Origin: Progne subis subis
Lineage: Eukaryota > Chordata > Aves > Passeriformes > Hirundinidae
Reading direction: 5' to 3'
Assembly (NCBI GenBank): GCA_022316685.1
Contig: JAKJHU010000046.1
Coordinates: forward strand, 4,687,001 to 4,751,000
DNA: 64,000 nucleotides
A program made the position numbers and the translations under genes. Of the stretch, positions 12,501 through 27,500 are shown piece after piece (within the stretch, counting starts at the first letter, position 1; every line of letters starts with the position of its first letter). Under the pieces are notes generated by a model. The model did no database searches. It saw nothing but the letters and a program-made list of their open reading frames with translations, and was not told the DNA's origin.

Positions 12501-15500
12501 AGTCAGGCAAGTCAGAAAGATCTGTAGAGCAGTGCATACTCCTGCTTTCCTCCTTATTACTTTAAATATACAGGTACTTTTTTATTCTGTACATCCCAGC
12601 ATTAAAAAAAAAAAAAAAAAAAAACCCTCTAATAAAACCCTGAAATATAACATTCTTAAAAGCATTAACCCATTTATAATTCCTTAGCTTAAACACTGTT
12701 GTGGTTTAATGGTGACAGTGATGGAGATACCATTAAAAGGCCAGTCTCTTCTGAAAATCTCAATCCTCTTTTGAACTTCTAAAAATTTTTCAATCAAGGA
12801 GAGCTGCTACTGATGTGAAGACTAAGGTCAGCTGTTCAGGTCAACCAGCTTTCAAGTGACAAGTTTGAACTAGGTGAGCTAACAGACCTAATTCCATCTT
12901 GAATTTTGCTCTGTAACCCAATTTATTTCAAAGAGGGAAATCAGGATGGTATTTGGCGCTATATTTCAAGTGCTCTGAATTGAAATGCCATTGGCTCCAC
13001 TGGACGTAAGAGAAAACTTTGGAACAGAAACTTAGGCAGCTGTGAACACTAAGAAACCTGACCTTAAGGTAAAAGATGCTACCTGAAAGAAAATAAGGTT
13101 CTAAAAACTTATTAATCCATGTTTCCTCACAAGGAATCTCAGGCATGGTATTACACAGAGAATACCTCTATATTCATCGAAGTACAAATACCTGACAGGT
13201 AAAAAACAAGCTCTCTCCCCTACTGCAGCCTTTATCAGCTCTGCCAAATTTGTCTTTACCAAGGCCTGGCCAACAGAAGGCAGAGGCTTAGCCTCGGAGC
13301 ACCATAGTGACAGCACAGAGGAAAACACAAGCTTGACACCTCTGTAGTGACCAACAGCACTGAGCATTGTCAATGGCTGCAGCCCAGCAAGCAACAGAGG
13401 CACTGTACTCTTATTTATGGAATTTTGCAAAAAACCCTCTTACCTCCTTGAAAATGCTGCTTTCCAATGAACGATCCCAAACCCAAGGATTTTGTAATGT
13501 GTATAACAGATCAGCACCAATTCAGAGCTTCTAGCTTGGCTGGAAAACTACCCACACTTTAGATGTTCATAAAAAAATTCGGATGCCTCTTCAAAAACCA
13601 CTTGAAACCTTGTGTTCAATCCACTGAACTGCTGTGAGCATGTCTAGAGTACAGGTAGCAGTGAAGGCTACAATGCCACCATGTCAAGGCAGCTCAGACT
13701 CAAATGAGTTTTTAGGCTTTTGAAGATATCTCTTGCTCTAAATTTTCAAATGCTCCTCCCAGTCAGCTGGAATCAGAATCAAATCTTTTTTAATGCTGCA
13801 GTCCTGCTGAAATACCTGGAGACCTCAGCACAACCCAAGGTCTCTGTTAACAACCCTGTTTGCATTAGAACACCAGAGATCAGCTGAGTGCAGAACAAAG
13901 ATGAAAAGCAATTTGAATGAAAACTAAGGGGTGTACTGGAGCTAGGCCAGGTTAATAGTCACCACAATAATTCCTATCCGTAGTTCACAGTGTAGCAGCA
14001 TGAGGTGCCAACAATTTTATCTGAAAGGCTATTTTGCTGTCAGCAATTCTGGGTTTTTTGGGTGTGAGGTGAAGATGGGCATACTTAAAATTATATTAAG
14101 AGTCCAAAACTATCATTCAAAACTTTCAAGTGAAAAATTAAAAGAAAACAGAACTTCAAACTAAACCAGTACAATTACATTTTGTTTCAAGATACTTTTA
14201 CAAAATAAGACATCTGATTTTTAAATTCCCTGCTTACCATTACATGTTAAAAATCATGGTTTCAATGAAACCACGTTTCTGAGGGGGATTTTCCATGTGG
14301 GAGGCGAGTCAGGCCCCACAGGCTAGGTATGACTTTGTGCTGCATTCTGCTCCACATGCTACTGTGCACGTACAGCCTCTCCACCCCTGGTGTGTGCATT
14401 CCACCTTTCTTTCTGAAAAGGTAAACAGCCCACGTTGAGGTTCCAGGTTTCCCTGACGAAACCAAAATTGCTTATGTTTACAACAGCACCTTAACAAAAC
14501 AAGTCTGTGCTATGAGCAGTGCTATATTTTGTAAGTGCTCATTTTTGCTATCTAGTGATCCCCATTGCCTCTCAAATCTGAAGAGAATTCTGCTCTACAA
14601 GTCATTTGAGTCTGACCTTGCTAACACAGATGTTGCTTCCTAAACTGCTGTAGCCTGTGCAGACAAAATCAGGCAAACAATGGAGTTAATAAGATGAGCA
14701 GCGACGTACAATTATGTTTGCCCAATTTGGCAGTGTCTCTACTCATGTGCAATAGCGCGTAATGGATCCAAAACTTCCCAGTCTGCACATCTTAGGACCA
14801 AAATCAAACCAGCTCCACCGCCTTAGAAGTGCTGTTGTTTGTTCTGACATGGAACAGACATGTGGGGTCTGTAACACAGCATCCTGCAGAGGTGCCTGAG
14901 TTCAATGAGGATAAGGCAGAAAATGAGTAAGTTTTGGAGGCAGTAGACACACACCTCTACCTACTAAAATACAACACTGGTGCACTGGCACCCTTGCTGT
15001 GTCCAGAATGCAAATGTCCAAGTGCAGTAACATGCTGTGTCATGGACAGAAATTTGCTTTCTCACAGTTGACTAGAGGTTACATTATTTGAGTGTTATTT
15101 GCCTTTTAACCATAAAAAGCTTATATTGCCACGTATGATACATTTGATGCATGCAAGCAAGCATCTTCCTGTGGGCATCATAAAGGGCAATCTCCACTGA
15201 GATTTCTGCCACTTGAACTGAAGGTGAACCCCAGACTCACAGTGAGGAAAAGTTTTTACAGATCCCGCCAGAGACAAAGACCACACACAGAAAAGAGACA
15301 GAACCATGGACCACAACTTAAAAGCCCTCAGGCTTTTGCTTCTTTAGCAAAGGAAAGACACAAGTAACAGCCCATGTAGCTTCTTTAAATTTCTGTTCTA
15401 GAGGGCGGCACCCACACCAGGCCAGACCTAACGTGCCTTTGCAGTCTGCAAAGGGCTTAGGAGCACCACTATGGATGAAAGAGATCAATCAAACATATTG

Positions 15501-18500
15501 TAAATTATACTGTTCCATGACTGCCACAGACTTCATAGCTCTTGTCAGCCCTTTCCCCAGCCTGGAAACCAAAGAGAACACCGTAAGATGGCTCTGGCAA
15601 AGTATTCATATTTTCCCTCATTATTTTCCCTCATTCTAGGATAATATCATAGCCTGCCTTCTCATAGTGCCTTTCCTCTAAGAAATACAAAGACTGATCA
15701 ATGTCTCATCCACCAAAATCCTTGGGAAGGAGAATAAACTGTTCTGATATATAAAATGGAAAATACAAAGAGGGTGACTCCATACAGCTTATTAGTGAGC
15801 GAACAGCAAAGCTGGGAAAGGAACTCAGATTTCCTCATACCTTGCACCTCTTGCCAATTATGCTACACAAGAGCTTTGCTCAGAAGAAAGAAGCACCAGG
15901 CTACAAGACTGACTTTTTTTGATCAGTAGCGTGTGATAACAGCACCCAAATCACAGCTTCAGAAAAATTCAGGGAAAGGTTCCCAGGGACTTCATTTAAG
16001 ACTTGATTTAAATCAGGTTTGAAGAGATGAGGAAAAAAAATGTACTACATTGATTCTTGGGAACATCCTCTGAGGAGGCAGATTAGAAGGAACACTGACC
16101 TCTCCCTCATCTTTTGAGAGTAGCTGTCCACAAGAAAGAAAGTCTTCGTATTTGGCAAAGGGGATGACAGGCTCTGGCAGCTCTCGAAGGTAAAGCTTCA
16201 GGAGGGACGCCACAGTGTGAACATCCGTGTTGCTGCAATAGAGAAGAGGGAAGGAAATTTAGAAACCCACACTACCTCAAAGCTTGATGCCTTTCATTGG
16301 GGATGCATAAAGATCCCTCTTAGGGACAGGGACAAAGTAGGCACACGGAAGGAAGCTCTTCTGCCAGTCATTGGTAGCAGGCAGGAAGGTCTGCTGGGAA
16401 CAAGGGAAATGTGCATTCTGTCAAGATAGAAATGCACCTCCGGTAACACAGGCAGTGGAAGGGATACGCCCATGATACTGCTTAAGGTAGGGTGACACGG
16501 TGGCTGCTCTACCAGTGTGGAGGAATGTGAGGAATAGTCCAGGCAAGTGCACAGTGATCACACAGCACTGACAACAGAGCTCTGCATCCCTATTCCATGA
16601 AACAACCTCTGAGCCTCTCACTGATCCTTCCTGATACTCTCCCCAGCCAGCATACAGGTATAGCTGATGGGCCGGGCTCCCACATGCCCTGGTCAATCAT
16701 TCAGAAATAATGGAAGAAGAAGTATTTCCTCCAGGTCCTCCATTGCCCTTTGGTATGGTTGCCTGGGCATGTGCTATCTGGAATTTCCTAGCCCATCTGT
16801 TATGATAGGATATCAGCTTTTATTTTCCCTCCCAATCCAGGAACTTCTTTTTCCTATTCTTTTTCCTTTGCTTTAAAGTTGGGGTTGAGGTGTCAGATTC
16901 CATGATGAAGATGAACCCTTTCCACCTACCCAGCTTCTAGTGTATGGTGATAAATTCAATCCCATTCCAATCCCTCGTTCCAATTTTCCTGTGGTACAAT
17001 GTTGTTAATCATTGCAGATGATCTCCTCAAAGGCTGAAAGTCTAAACAGATTCTGTCACCAGCTCCTCCCTACCCACCATTGCCCTCACAGTTTTTAAAG
17101 AATTCTGAGAAAGGCATATCAGTTTGGGCAAGAGAGCTTCAAATCTTCTGTTCTCTCCAAAAGCTGAATCTCTTCTATTTAGTATGTTTCTTTTTTGGAG
17201 CACACATCTAAAACAAAACTAGAAAAACTACAACAGGAAGCTGCCAGCAGACACCACTTACTCCTAATCCTGCTAATGCCATTCCTATTAAACAGCTTCA
17301 TCATATTTAAGAATATCACAGTTTTACACAGTGGTTTTCTTCAGTTGACTATAGTGTTTTACAAAGGAGATCAGTACTCTCATTCCTTTTTTTATTTTTT
17401 TTTTTCCCTTTAGTGTGGAGTTTTAGGCATGGGTGGTAGATCTGACTATCACTGAGAAGCAGAGCCCAGAACAGATCTTCAGGGCCACTGGCTGCAGTAA
17501 CTGTTTCATCCATGATGCCATATGAAATACAGCCAGACTTTCAGTGGCATGAAAGTGCAACAGGAACAGACTGCTGTAAGTACTTCCAAAACAGTAACAC
17601 CTGGCCTTTCATAAGAACATTGGAAATGAAAGCCTATTAAAAATAAGTATTACAATTGCCAGTCATCACAAAGGTTTGATCCACCATGGGCGAAGCAGGC
17701 TATAAGCACCTGGGATATCACTGCAGTTACAAGACATCTAAAAGCTCTGACTGCAGCTGGGCAATAAGAAAGGATATTCCTTTCACTGCACCTGATTTGG
17801 AAAGAAGAATAAGGATTTCACACTTCCGCTGCCAAGTTATTCCAGGCCATGCAGAGATAAGTTATAGCTACACACGGAGAAAATTATGGTTGCTAGGAGG
17901 AGGAGAATTTCATTTATCCAGAGTGGAACTGCCTCTCCCTCAGCACTGTCTGTGACTACAGACTGTGTGTATACATGGAGACATGGTGGAAACAGCAAAA
18001 GACAGTAACTGGGACACCCTCAACTGTCCACAACTCAGGCTTGCCTCCTTTGATTCTGCAATAACCTTTAGTTACTGCACTGCACACCGACTACCCAAAA
18101 GGCAGGTCCTTAGTGCCTCTCTTAAAGGGGAGATTCAGCACTGATCTATTTAGCCAGTCCAAATGCCTGTGGAAATAAAGGTGCTTCCTGCACCTGAGGT
18201 GGTAAGGTACTGGAAGGGGTTGCCTAGAGGAGCTGTGGATGCCCGATCCCTGGAGGCTGAATGAAAGCAAGGTTGAGTGGGCTTTGAGCAACTGGATCTA
18301 GTGGAAGGTATCACTGCCCATGGCAGGGGGCTGGAAGGAGGTGAACTTTAGGATCCCTTCCAATTCAAACCATTGTACAGCTGTATTTTGCTTTAAAAAT
18401 GCTGGGCGGAGACTGGGTTTATCTACATAACAATGAAGCTAGATAAGGCTAAAGTAAGATATGAAAGTGAAACTTGCACTCCTAATTCATTCCTTCCATA

Positions 18501-21500
18501 GATACTCCTGTTTCAGACTGTAAGCGCTGAATTAAGATATTTCTAATTCTGAACTAGAACACCCAGACATTCCATTAAAAATACATAACCTTTGTTTAAC
18601 GAAAGATTAACTGAGACAATTTGATGATTTCAAACTTATTTTTTCATGAAAATATTTCTAAATATTTGACACTTCCATTTAGGGAGCAAATAATGTTTGT
18701 GGTTAGGAATCAAAGAAGGGAGGATGGGTGGTCTGGGAAGCTGAGGGAAGGGAAGAATTAGAAGAATGTTCCAAATAAACTCTGAGGATATACTTCCCAA
18801 GATGAGACCAAACAGTTTCTGCCCACGCAGGAGACAGTGCTAGCTCCTCCTGTAGTGGTAGCAGGGTATTGGCAATGTTGAGACTGGCTGCAGGTCCAGG
18901 GGAAGATATCCCCCAAGGTTAATGTGTTGATAATACACCAGGAAAAACGGGGCTAGTGAGTTCCAGCAAGAAATGGCACCAGGCCTCCAAGACAAGGTCC
19001 CAGATCTGATCTCATTTATTGAGCTGTGGTAAGAGATTAGACCAGATCTACACAATGCCCTTGGATCCAAATTTCCCTTAAGTTCAAGGTCTCTGTTAGG
19101 GTTGAGCCTTATTTCACAAAGGGCTATTAAGCTTTGCACAGTGCTGACCTTCACTCCAGGCAGGATGTATGTATGACAGAGTGGATGAAATGTTAGTTAC
19201 AGGGTAAGGACAGCATTTGGCTGGAAGGGCCTTGACAGCATCCACCTTTCTGATCATCTGACTGGCTGAGGGCCAGTGTAGAGACAGCACAGCTGAGTGC
19301 TGCCCCTTCCCTTGCTGCCCTCGGATGGAGCGCTCAGAGGCAGGGCTGACACTCCTCCCATGGGAATGGATATTAAGCTGAGCATCTACAAAACAGCTTC
19401 TGGCATAATGGCCAGGTGAAACACGTTATATGGTGGTGACTATTCTGAAACCTGATGACAAAGGAAGAGTCAAGATATTGCTCCAGGCAGATCTGCTGGG
19501 AGAATGCAACATCTAAAAGCAGCACATCACCTAGTTCACCTCTGTCACAGCCATTTCTGTGGTGGGATCCCACCAACAGCTCAGCTTGCTGCACCCAATC
19601 TAGCAATGCTTTTCATTCAACGTGTGCCTAAGCTGAAACACTGAAGGAGCTCCACACAGACCAATGAGCTCTGCTCCAACTCTGAGCTTAATAAAGGCCT
19701 CCACACCCAGCACCATTTGGGAGAAAGCTCCATCAATGTTTTCAACAGAGAGAATGATGGTGTGGAAAGAACCTGTAAATCTAGGATTGTCTCTGCATGG
19801 ACATTCCTGGCAGATTTTACACGTCACACATACACCAGTCTGAATTTGGTGATGTCAACTCACCTGTCAAAAAGGGGTTTCTCTCCACAATCAAAAGAAT
19901 CCTGTAGGTCTTTGACAAGGTTGGCTTGTCCAGGCATCCGAAAGAGCCCCTCCTCTGTAAGACCTCGCTCCCGGATAAAATCCACACACTGTTCCACCAG
20001 CAGCGGGGCCAAGCGCTGGCCATACTTCCGCTCGTACTGTACGGTGTCCTCCAAGCGCTGTCCAAAGATCCCTGACAGCAGAGAGCAAGAGAGACATCTG
20101 GGTGTCAGCTTAAACTCTTCCTGAGCTGGTGCTTGGGGCACACAAGGAGGGAAGCTTTCACATGGAGGGGGCAGCCTTTGTGAAGGTCCAGTTTCTAACA
20201 GACTCTGAAGAATAAAGCTATTTTAAAAAACAAAGAATTACATGATGAATATTTTTTTCTGCTTAACAATGCTTCAGACTATCCTCTGCCCCAAGCTGGT
20301 TTATATCTCATACACAAGAAAGATGGGCTTAAGGTTCTGTTTATGGTTATCCACGGCTGTGCTGGATTTAGGTTAAGTTATTATACTTTCATTGCATCTT
20401 CCATCCCAAGAAGAACAAAACAAAGGTTACATTGAATTTGTGGGACACATTTCCTTCCTTCATGTGCCCCCTGCTTAGGCTGTCACACAGCTGTCCTCCA
20501 CTAGTTTGCAGCTGGCCAGCCCAACAGGCAGCAATCCTGCTATGAGGGGACTGCTAACACAGCAGAATACAGCTGTCAACATTAAAACTGGATACCGTGA
20601 GAATCTTCCACTGTACCAGGAGACACTTTCTATTTATTTTCCTTTAATTAAACTTCTAAAATGAAAATTAAAAATAAATAAAAACCAGTAAAATACATGC
20701 AAAACCCATTGCCCTTCCTACTAAAAAATGTGTGCTGTACTTCTTATATCTTGAAAATATCAGAAGCACCATATTCTGTAAAGCCAGACTGGCCTAGGTT
20801 AATTCTTAAGTCAGATCTACTGTATACATTAGGTATGAAGCACTGTCTGTTTCTTGGTGGAGTATGGAGCTCCTGGCCAACACCAGCTGCTGAATGTCAC
20901 TACTGGCATCAGATCTTTCAGCAACGCAGAAGAGGCTCAGGCTGTAAGAGCCAGAGGTCTTAGTTCAATCCCTACCTCTAGGAGACTGCTCCATCTGAAA
21001 GGACTGCCACTGAGCTGAATCTGAAACTCTAATTCTAGCACCTTACAATGTTTGTTGGAGTAAGGGAGGATAGTATCCAAGTTAATCATGTTTTGGCAAT
21101 AAAAATTCAGTAAGTGAGGGAATCCCAGAATCTACTCCCAGAATTTCAGATGATACCAGACCAGGAAGGAAATTCTATTAAGGGATTTCTCAGAGCTAAA
21201 AGAAGTTTTCTATAGATAGCAAGCATCTTTAGATTACTCATTCAGCACTCAGTTAAACCTGTAGGTCTGGGAAAAAAAAAAAGGCAGCATGCAATACTGG
21301 AGTCACACTGTTTCACACCCAACAGCCAGAAGCAGTGTTTAATACTTGCACATATGTGCTCATACCAGGCCAGGGAATTTCTGAAGGCTCTACTTACCTT
21401 CCCCTACTAGTGACAATGTCTTCCTTTATTTTTATTTTTTTTTCAGTGCCACATTCATGAGAGGCTGATAACTCCTTAGGAAATTCCCTAACCACCAATC

Positions 21501-24500
21501 ACTGTTTTTCATGGGAGACACCATGTCAAACCATACCTGCTTACTATATTCAGTCCAACCCTGCTGAATCCTCAGTGAAACAAACCTCTCATTACCAGTT
21601 TCAACTCACTGAATGGAAGCAAGAAGAATCCTGAAGTTCAACTTCCTTTCCCAGCCTGTTTGTTATACATCAGAAGACAGAAACTCTCCTTACACCACAG
21701 CCTACACAACTGCATTACAGTATCAAAGCCGGAGGGCCATGGAAAATCTCAAAGGAAATTCCCTCATCCTGGCAGGAGGGCATGCCCTGGAGCATAGGAG
21801 TAACTTATCTTTATCACTGTATATATTGGGTTTATTGCAGAGTAAAGGTTTTACTAGTTCTTACTTCTAATCTCTTTGAATTTTCACTGAGTTGGGTGTC
21901 TCTGAAGTCAGTTTCTAGGATATGGAATCTCTTTCTACCTTAGCACAGATTGCTTTATAATCCCATAATGTAGCACCTCGTGTCATGATGAGGCATATCT
22001 ATTTCTTTTAATTGATACATGTTGTCCACTTTTCTAGATGCAAGACATAAATTCAGGGAGGTCAGGATGTGGCACGTATCAGGGTAATAGCAGCCCTCTT
22101 TTCTCAGATCCCTACTTGCTGACTGTTTCCTAATCAGTCTGTTTAGGGAAAACTCTGGGAATGAGGTAAATGTTCTGCATTCCCCAGGCATAAAACACAT
22201 TTACAATGCTCTTCTGTAAGCTCACGTTCTGATGTTCTACACTTAGATCAAGGACAAAGGCAGTGTCAGACACACACATAAGCAAGCACACACACAACAA
22301 CAGTATGCATAATCTCCACTGAAGAGAATCTACTTTTCCCCAGCCTTGCCTGGTCTGTGCTCAGCAACATCTCTAATCCATTCCATGTAACATCAGTGCT
22401 TGCCTTCACAGTTAACTCGGATCTCAACAGCAGTAGCTTTCTGTGGGTGCAATCTACCTGCGAGTGACTTCTGGAAACAAATGGACAACAGTCAAACAGA
22501 GGCCACCGACACAGAGATTTAGGAATGTGGTATTATGGTATCAGAGATAGAAGGGTGATCTCCTTTGAGACTCAGATGGAGCAGCAGATGGACCCTCCAC
22601 AAACACAGTGTGTCACCATTACTGCAGGTGTCTCCTGCACAGCCAGGTGCTGGGCACCCCATCTTTCCTCCTCACACATTGAGTTCAGTAACATTTTTCT
22701 CCTTGATGAAAACAATTTTTGGAAGAAATAAAGGCACTGGAATATTCTTATACTGCAATATTTTTCACCTCCCTCAACACCATTTCAAATAAGTAATAAG
22801 AAAAACCAGGCAAAAAACCAAACACGACTGAGGAAGATAATCTGCCTACCACAGGATGAATGAAAGGAGCTGGGACAAGCATGTGTTTCTTCTTGTGGGA
22901 CAGTGTCTGTTGAAGGGCTGTGCTGGTGAGATCACACAGTCTGCACAGGTCATTTTTTGGTAGGAAGAGGACTCAAGCCACTGCCGGGGTGAAAGGCTTC
23001 TCGCAGCCCAGCTCTGTCAGCTGCCTCCCAGCCTGGCTTGGCAGCCCCACTCTGACCCCCACCAGCTCCAGTTCAGATCTATGCCTTTCTCTCTCCCTTG
23101 AACTTGCACCCTAATTTTCCAGGGAGGCATTAGAGAGGATCAGCAAACATTGCTCAGACAAATTATCTCCCCCGAGCTAAGCCTGTTGCTAACTGCAACT
23201 GTCCCTTTGTTACATTTTTCAGTTGCACTGCAGCTCCATGCTTTTGCTTTCTCTCTTACTTTTTTTTTACTGAGCCAGAGACAAGGGCCACCACAGATGC
23301 TGCTCAGAAGAAAGACTGCACCCAGGCCAAGTCTTTTGGCAGTAATAGCATTATGGTTGGTGTTAAGAGAGAAAAAGCACAGTGTTGCAGTTAGTGGGAC
23401 TGGAAAGTTGACCTTGGAGAAATTGTTCATCTGGGCAGTGGCTGCAGAACTTGTCCATGGTTTAGAAAAGAAAAATAGTGTTAAGCTTCATGGAAAGAGC
23501 AAGCTAAGAGCTATTTATGGAGTGGGGCTGCAAAGGGACTGTCGAAGAGAAATTTGAGATGTGACAGTTCCAGGCTTGCAGAAATCTTTCATCTGGGCAT
23601 CTGCCGAGGAACCTTGAAGTTCAGGAGAATGATCACTTGGACCCTCTCAGTCACACTGGCAACAGACTCAGCAGATGTGCCTACTTCAGTCTCCCAGTGC
23701 CACACAGGGCAAAGAGAGGACCTGGTGTCCTGTGGCTCTGTATCATTTGTCTCATTTCTCTCAAGTCTCAGCGCTTATAAAAGTGATGCAGTAAAACATC
23801 CCTGAAACTCCCAGTATATGACAACATCCCCGGTTTGGACAGGGACTGCCCTGCCTTGCAAGGAGAATCAAAGTGGAGCCAGTCACACACAGCCTCATCC
23901 ACCAGCTCCTCAAGGCACAGGCCTGTTTTTAATCACTGGGCCCTGCAGCTCAGACTGAACTTGGCAGCGCTTCACTCCATCTGATGATCCCGCTGGAAGA
24001 CATTAAAGTCTTTTTCCTCATTTTAAAGAAGGGAAGCCAGTGCCATCCTGTCACACTCCAGACAGAGTTAAGCTGGAAATAAAGCCAAAATTTTACTAGC
24101 AACCTAAGGGTTAACTTTCCTTGTCATACCCTTATCTGTAGCTAGGCCCTTTTGTTTGGTTTCAAAGCAGAAAAAAAAAACCCCAAAACTCCAGCATGCC
24201 TGGAACCACATCCTTAATCTCAGAAGGATTCAAGAGATACTAAAAAAATGAGCTAGCAGAGCTACAGAATTTCTTTCCTCTACTCCAACAAGCTGCTTCT
24301 GTTCTTTAAAGATTTAGGTGACTCTTTGTGGAAAAAGCAAGCCAGGAATGATGTACTGACTAAGGCACAGACAGGCTCTCTGTCCTGGCCTGAACAGCTC
24401 ACCCACCAGCTCCAGGCACACAAAGCCTATACATTCAGCTATGCTGTCCAGACATGCAGTGGGCAGGAAAATATATGCTCTCTGCTACATTTTTCTTCAT

Positions 24501-27500
24501 CAGAGGCTCTGATTTCAACCAAAATAAACTAAAGGCAGAGATAAAGTCAGTTTTTGAGAGGATTTTCTTCATACTGAGGACTAAGGACTCCGCATTTGCT
24601 TAAAGTGTGAGAAGTCCAGGCACACCTACGTCAGCTGTATGCACAGCTTATTCCACACACGTTAAAAGATGTGTGGGAAGATAATCAGGCTTACACCTGG
24701 ATGCTGCTCTACAACAGCACATCCACCCGCGCACGCACGCGGTGCCTCACACACAGGCAGCTCACGGATATAAAGATCGTGTACGTGCTCACCTGCACAG
24801 GTAGGTGCCTGCTTTTACCTACCCACTTTCATGCTTAAGTTCCCATTTATCTGTCCCTCTCACACATGAAAGCACTGAGAAAAAAATCACGGGCAGACAT
24901 TCAGAAATGCATATGCTTCCACAGCACAAAACACACACAAATCTTTAGTTTGTTTTCCCTCCCCTAGCCCACCCAAGCACACGCTACGTGAATTACTGCA
25001 GCAGCAATAGAAAAAGGAGTTTCATGGTAGGAGCCATATGTAGCTAAAAAAAAGGTTAGTCCTAAACAACCTAGCCAGCAAAAGAATGCAAGATTTGGGG
25101 GGGGTGGGGGGCGAAAGGAAGCAAAAGAAAATTACAAATCAAGAAAAATTGACAAAATTACTTGCCCAGGGTCACACAAATGGGTCTGTAGTACAACTTG
25201 GTGTTCTCTGACCCTGTTCCCAGAATGAGCAGTGTCCATACACTAGAAGCTGATTGCTCTCATCCACATACATCCATTTAAATATTCTGTGTACATGCAA
25301 AGAGAAGCACCTCTCCCCAGAGCTATCTCCACATGCTAGCTTGGAATCCAGTAGTATTTTTGTCCATAGACTGTGTCCTTCCCACTCCTTCCCCCTTTGT
25401 AAAGTCAGCTCCTATTTTAGATTCTTAGCCTCTGTCTAGGGCTACACTTAAATATCTGTTTTTCCTCTATCAAAAGAAAACCATAACAAATCTCAGCCCT
25501 GGAAAATCATCTCATACCTCTCGTTCTTGTGCAGCACTCCGCTACATGACAGGCGCTGAGCTTCAAGCAGAAACCAGGCAGTGTCAGACAGCAGGAGCGG
25601 CAGAGAAAGAAAGTCCTGACTTCAGGCATCAGACACATTCTGAGTCCCAGCACTGGCAGCTTTCCATTCACCCGGCGCTGCAGAGCACAGAGCAGCCGAT
25701 CTGCCCTGGGAGATAATCTCGGCAGCACATCTGGTCTTAGCTCCACAACTCGGCATTAATTATGACTTGTGCAGAAAGCATTTGAAATATCCAATGAGAT
25801 GCAGAGCTCCCCGGCTCGCTCCGCGCAGGGAGGGGGAGAGGAGAGAGACAGGCAGGTAGGGTCTTGCCCACCCTCCAAGCAGCCGCCAATGTAAACAGCA
25901 GCTAAGTATGGGTCACAAGTTTTAACAAAGGCATCCCCCATCGGCTCTGTAATATATTCATGCTCTAATTGCTTGTCAGATCTATTCTAGATAGCTGGAA
26001 AAGCTGAGCAACAGTTGCTGTCTGCATGCCACACTTTGGATCCTTCCTGATACAGGCAATATTACTGTGCTGCAGGCAGCCTGGTGCCCTGGTCTGGCCT
26101 CCCGTCTGCTTTCAAAGCACCAGAAGCAGAAACCTGGAGGGGAACATTTCCCCACAGTAACCTTAGCATGCTCTGAGAGCACCTCCACAGCTCTGGGACA
26201 CGTTGAAAAGTCTAAGGACGCTTAGGAAAAGTTACACTCCTTGACCTGTGCAGGTTTTTTGGTGCTTACTGTCTCTGCTTTAGCTATTCCCAGAGAGATT
26301 GCCTGAATTAATAGCTGAATAACTGGTAGAGGAAGGCACTACAGCTCCTTACATGTGAACCAATACCCAGGCACTTTACTTGCAGGAAAACATTGACCCC
26401 CCCTCAGCTCTCAGGGTAAGAAGCACGTCATTAACAAAAATGCTTACCATGCAATGCCCTGCGCAGTTACAGAGGTCAGGCCTCCATCCCATTCACAAAG
26501 TGCGCTCATGTGACTGCAGATGTACAGCAGTTACCATGAAAAACCCTTGCATCAGGCTTCTGACTAATTTTATCACTATTAGCTAAGTTTCCTTCCTCCA
26601 CTGGAAAAACAAAACAAAACAAAACAACCCTGTCCACAGCTGCTCATCTGCTTCAGCTGCTCAGATGTCTGTGGTCACTATATAGAGCACATTCACCTGA
26701 ACTTAGTGGCCCACCCCTTGCTTAGCTACACTCTGGGCAATCTTGAAATAGGTCTAAGATACTGATGCAGCAGACAAGCGATGAGATTCTAGTCAGTGAG
26801 ACAGTATTGTCCCACAACAAACTTCTCTATATTCTCTGTTTTGACCAAAAGCTCCTGAGGGAAAGAATGCCTCTCACCATAAGTAAAGGCAGCGCTGGGA
26901 TCAAAAGCTTCAGTTCTTGAACCTGGTACAATTTTTAGAGCTTTCATGAGCAGAGCCAGAAGCTGAGCCTTTGATGATCCTTTCCAAATTAAAATATTCT
27001 ATGACTGGCAAGATAGTAAGATATTCCTCAGCTATTTAAGGAATACCCAAAGTAGCATGGTCCTGCACAGCTAAGACACCAGAAGCCCAGTAAATACACT
27101 AGACAGTATTTAAACCACAGTAAAGATTACTTAGAAAGTGATGGAAATCCTTAAACCAAAGGTACTAATGAAATCTGAGTATTCTTCATCCTTTTATTAT
27201 CCTCTCTTCCCTCGTGGTGAACACACAAGCTGCAGGTTAGGGAGAACCTGCCCACAATGCTACCTGGTGAGCAGGACAAATCTGTTTTTAACTGGCTGAG
27301 ACACCACCAGAATTTCTGGCATTACTGGAATAATACCTCAGATTGTGTCACATCTGCTAATAACATCATGGAGCCTAGGACTCAGTGTTTGGGATGGGAG
27401 CACAGGAGATAGTAAATGCAGACTTTTATTCTTCCATTCACTTCTCCATTCTGTTTTCCATCTCTCAAAATGCACTAATAAGGAGGTTCAGAATGTCATG

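Larger units (their letters stand above)
11160..16099 (-). other. Intron 6 of ARHGAP22
   Basis: Bounded by GTCAGT at 16099 and CCCTCAG at 11160. It contains a plus-strand solo LTR at 11518-11950, a poly-A run at 12604-12622 and a MIR-like relic near 15.8 kb. No other exon is seen. Confidence 0.9.

Noticed and set aside
20940..20985. Possible tRNA gene because of a B-box-like AGTTCAATCCC
   Set aside because: No A box at the right distance and no cloverleaf can be folded. A SINE-head relic is a better explanation.
24720..24800. Small CpG cluster with a TATAAAG motif
   Set aside because: Mostly an alternating CGCACGCACGCG simple repeat, with no splice donor or ORF attached.
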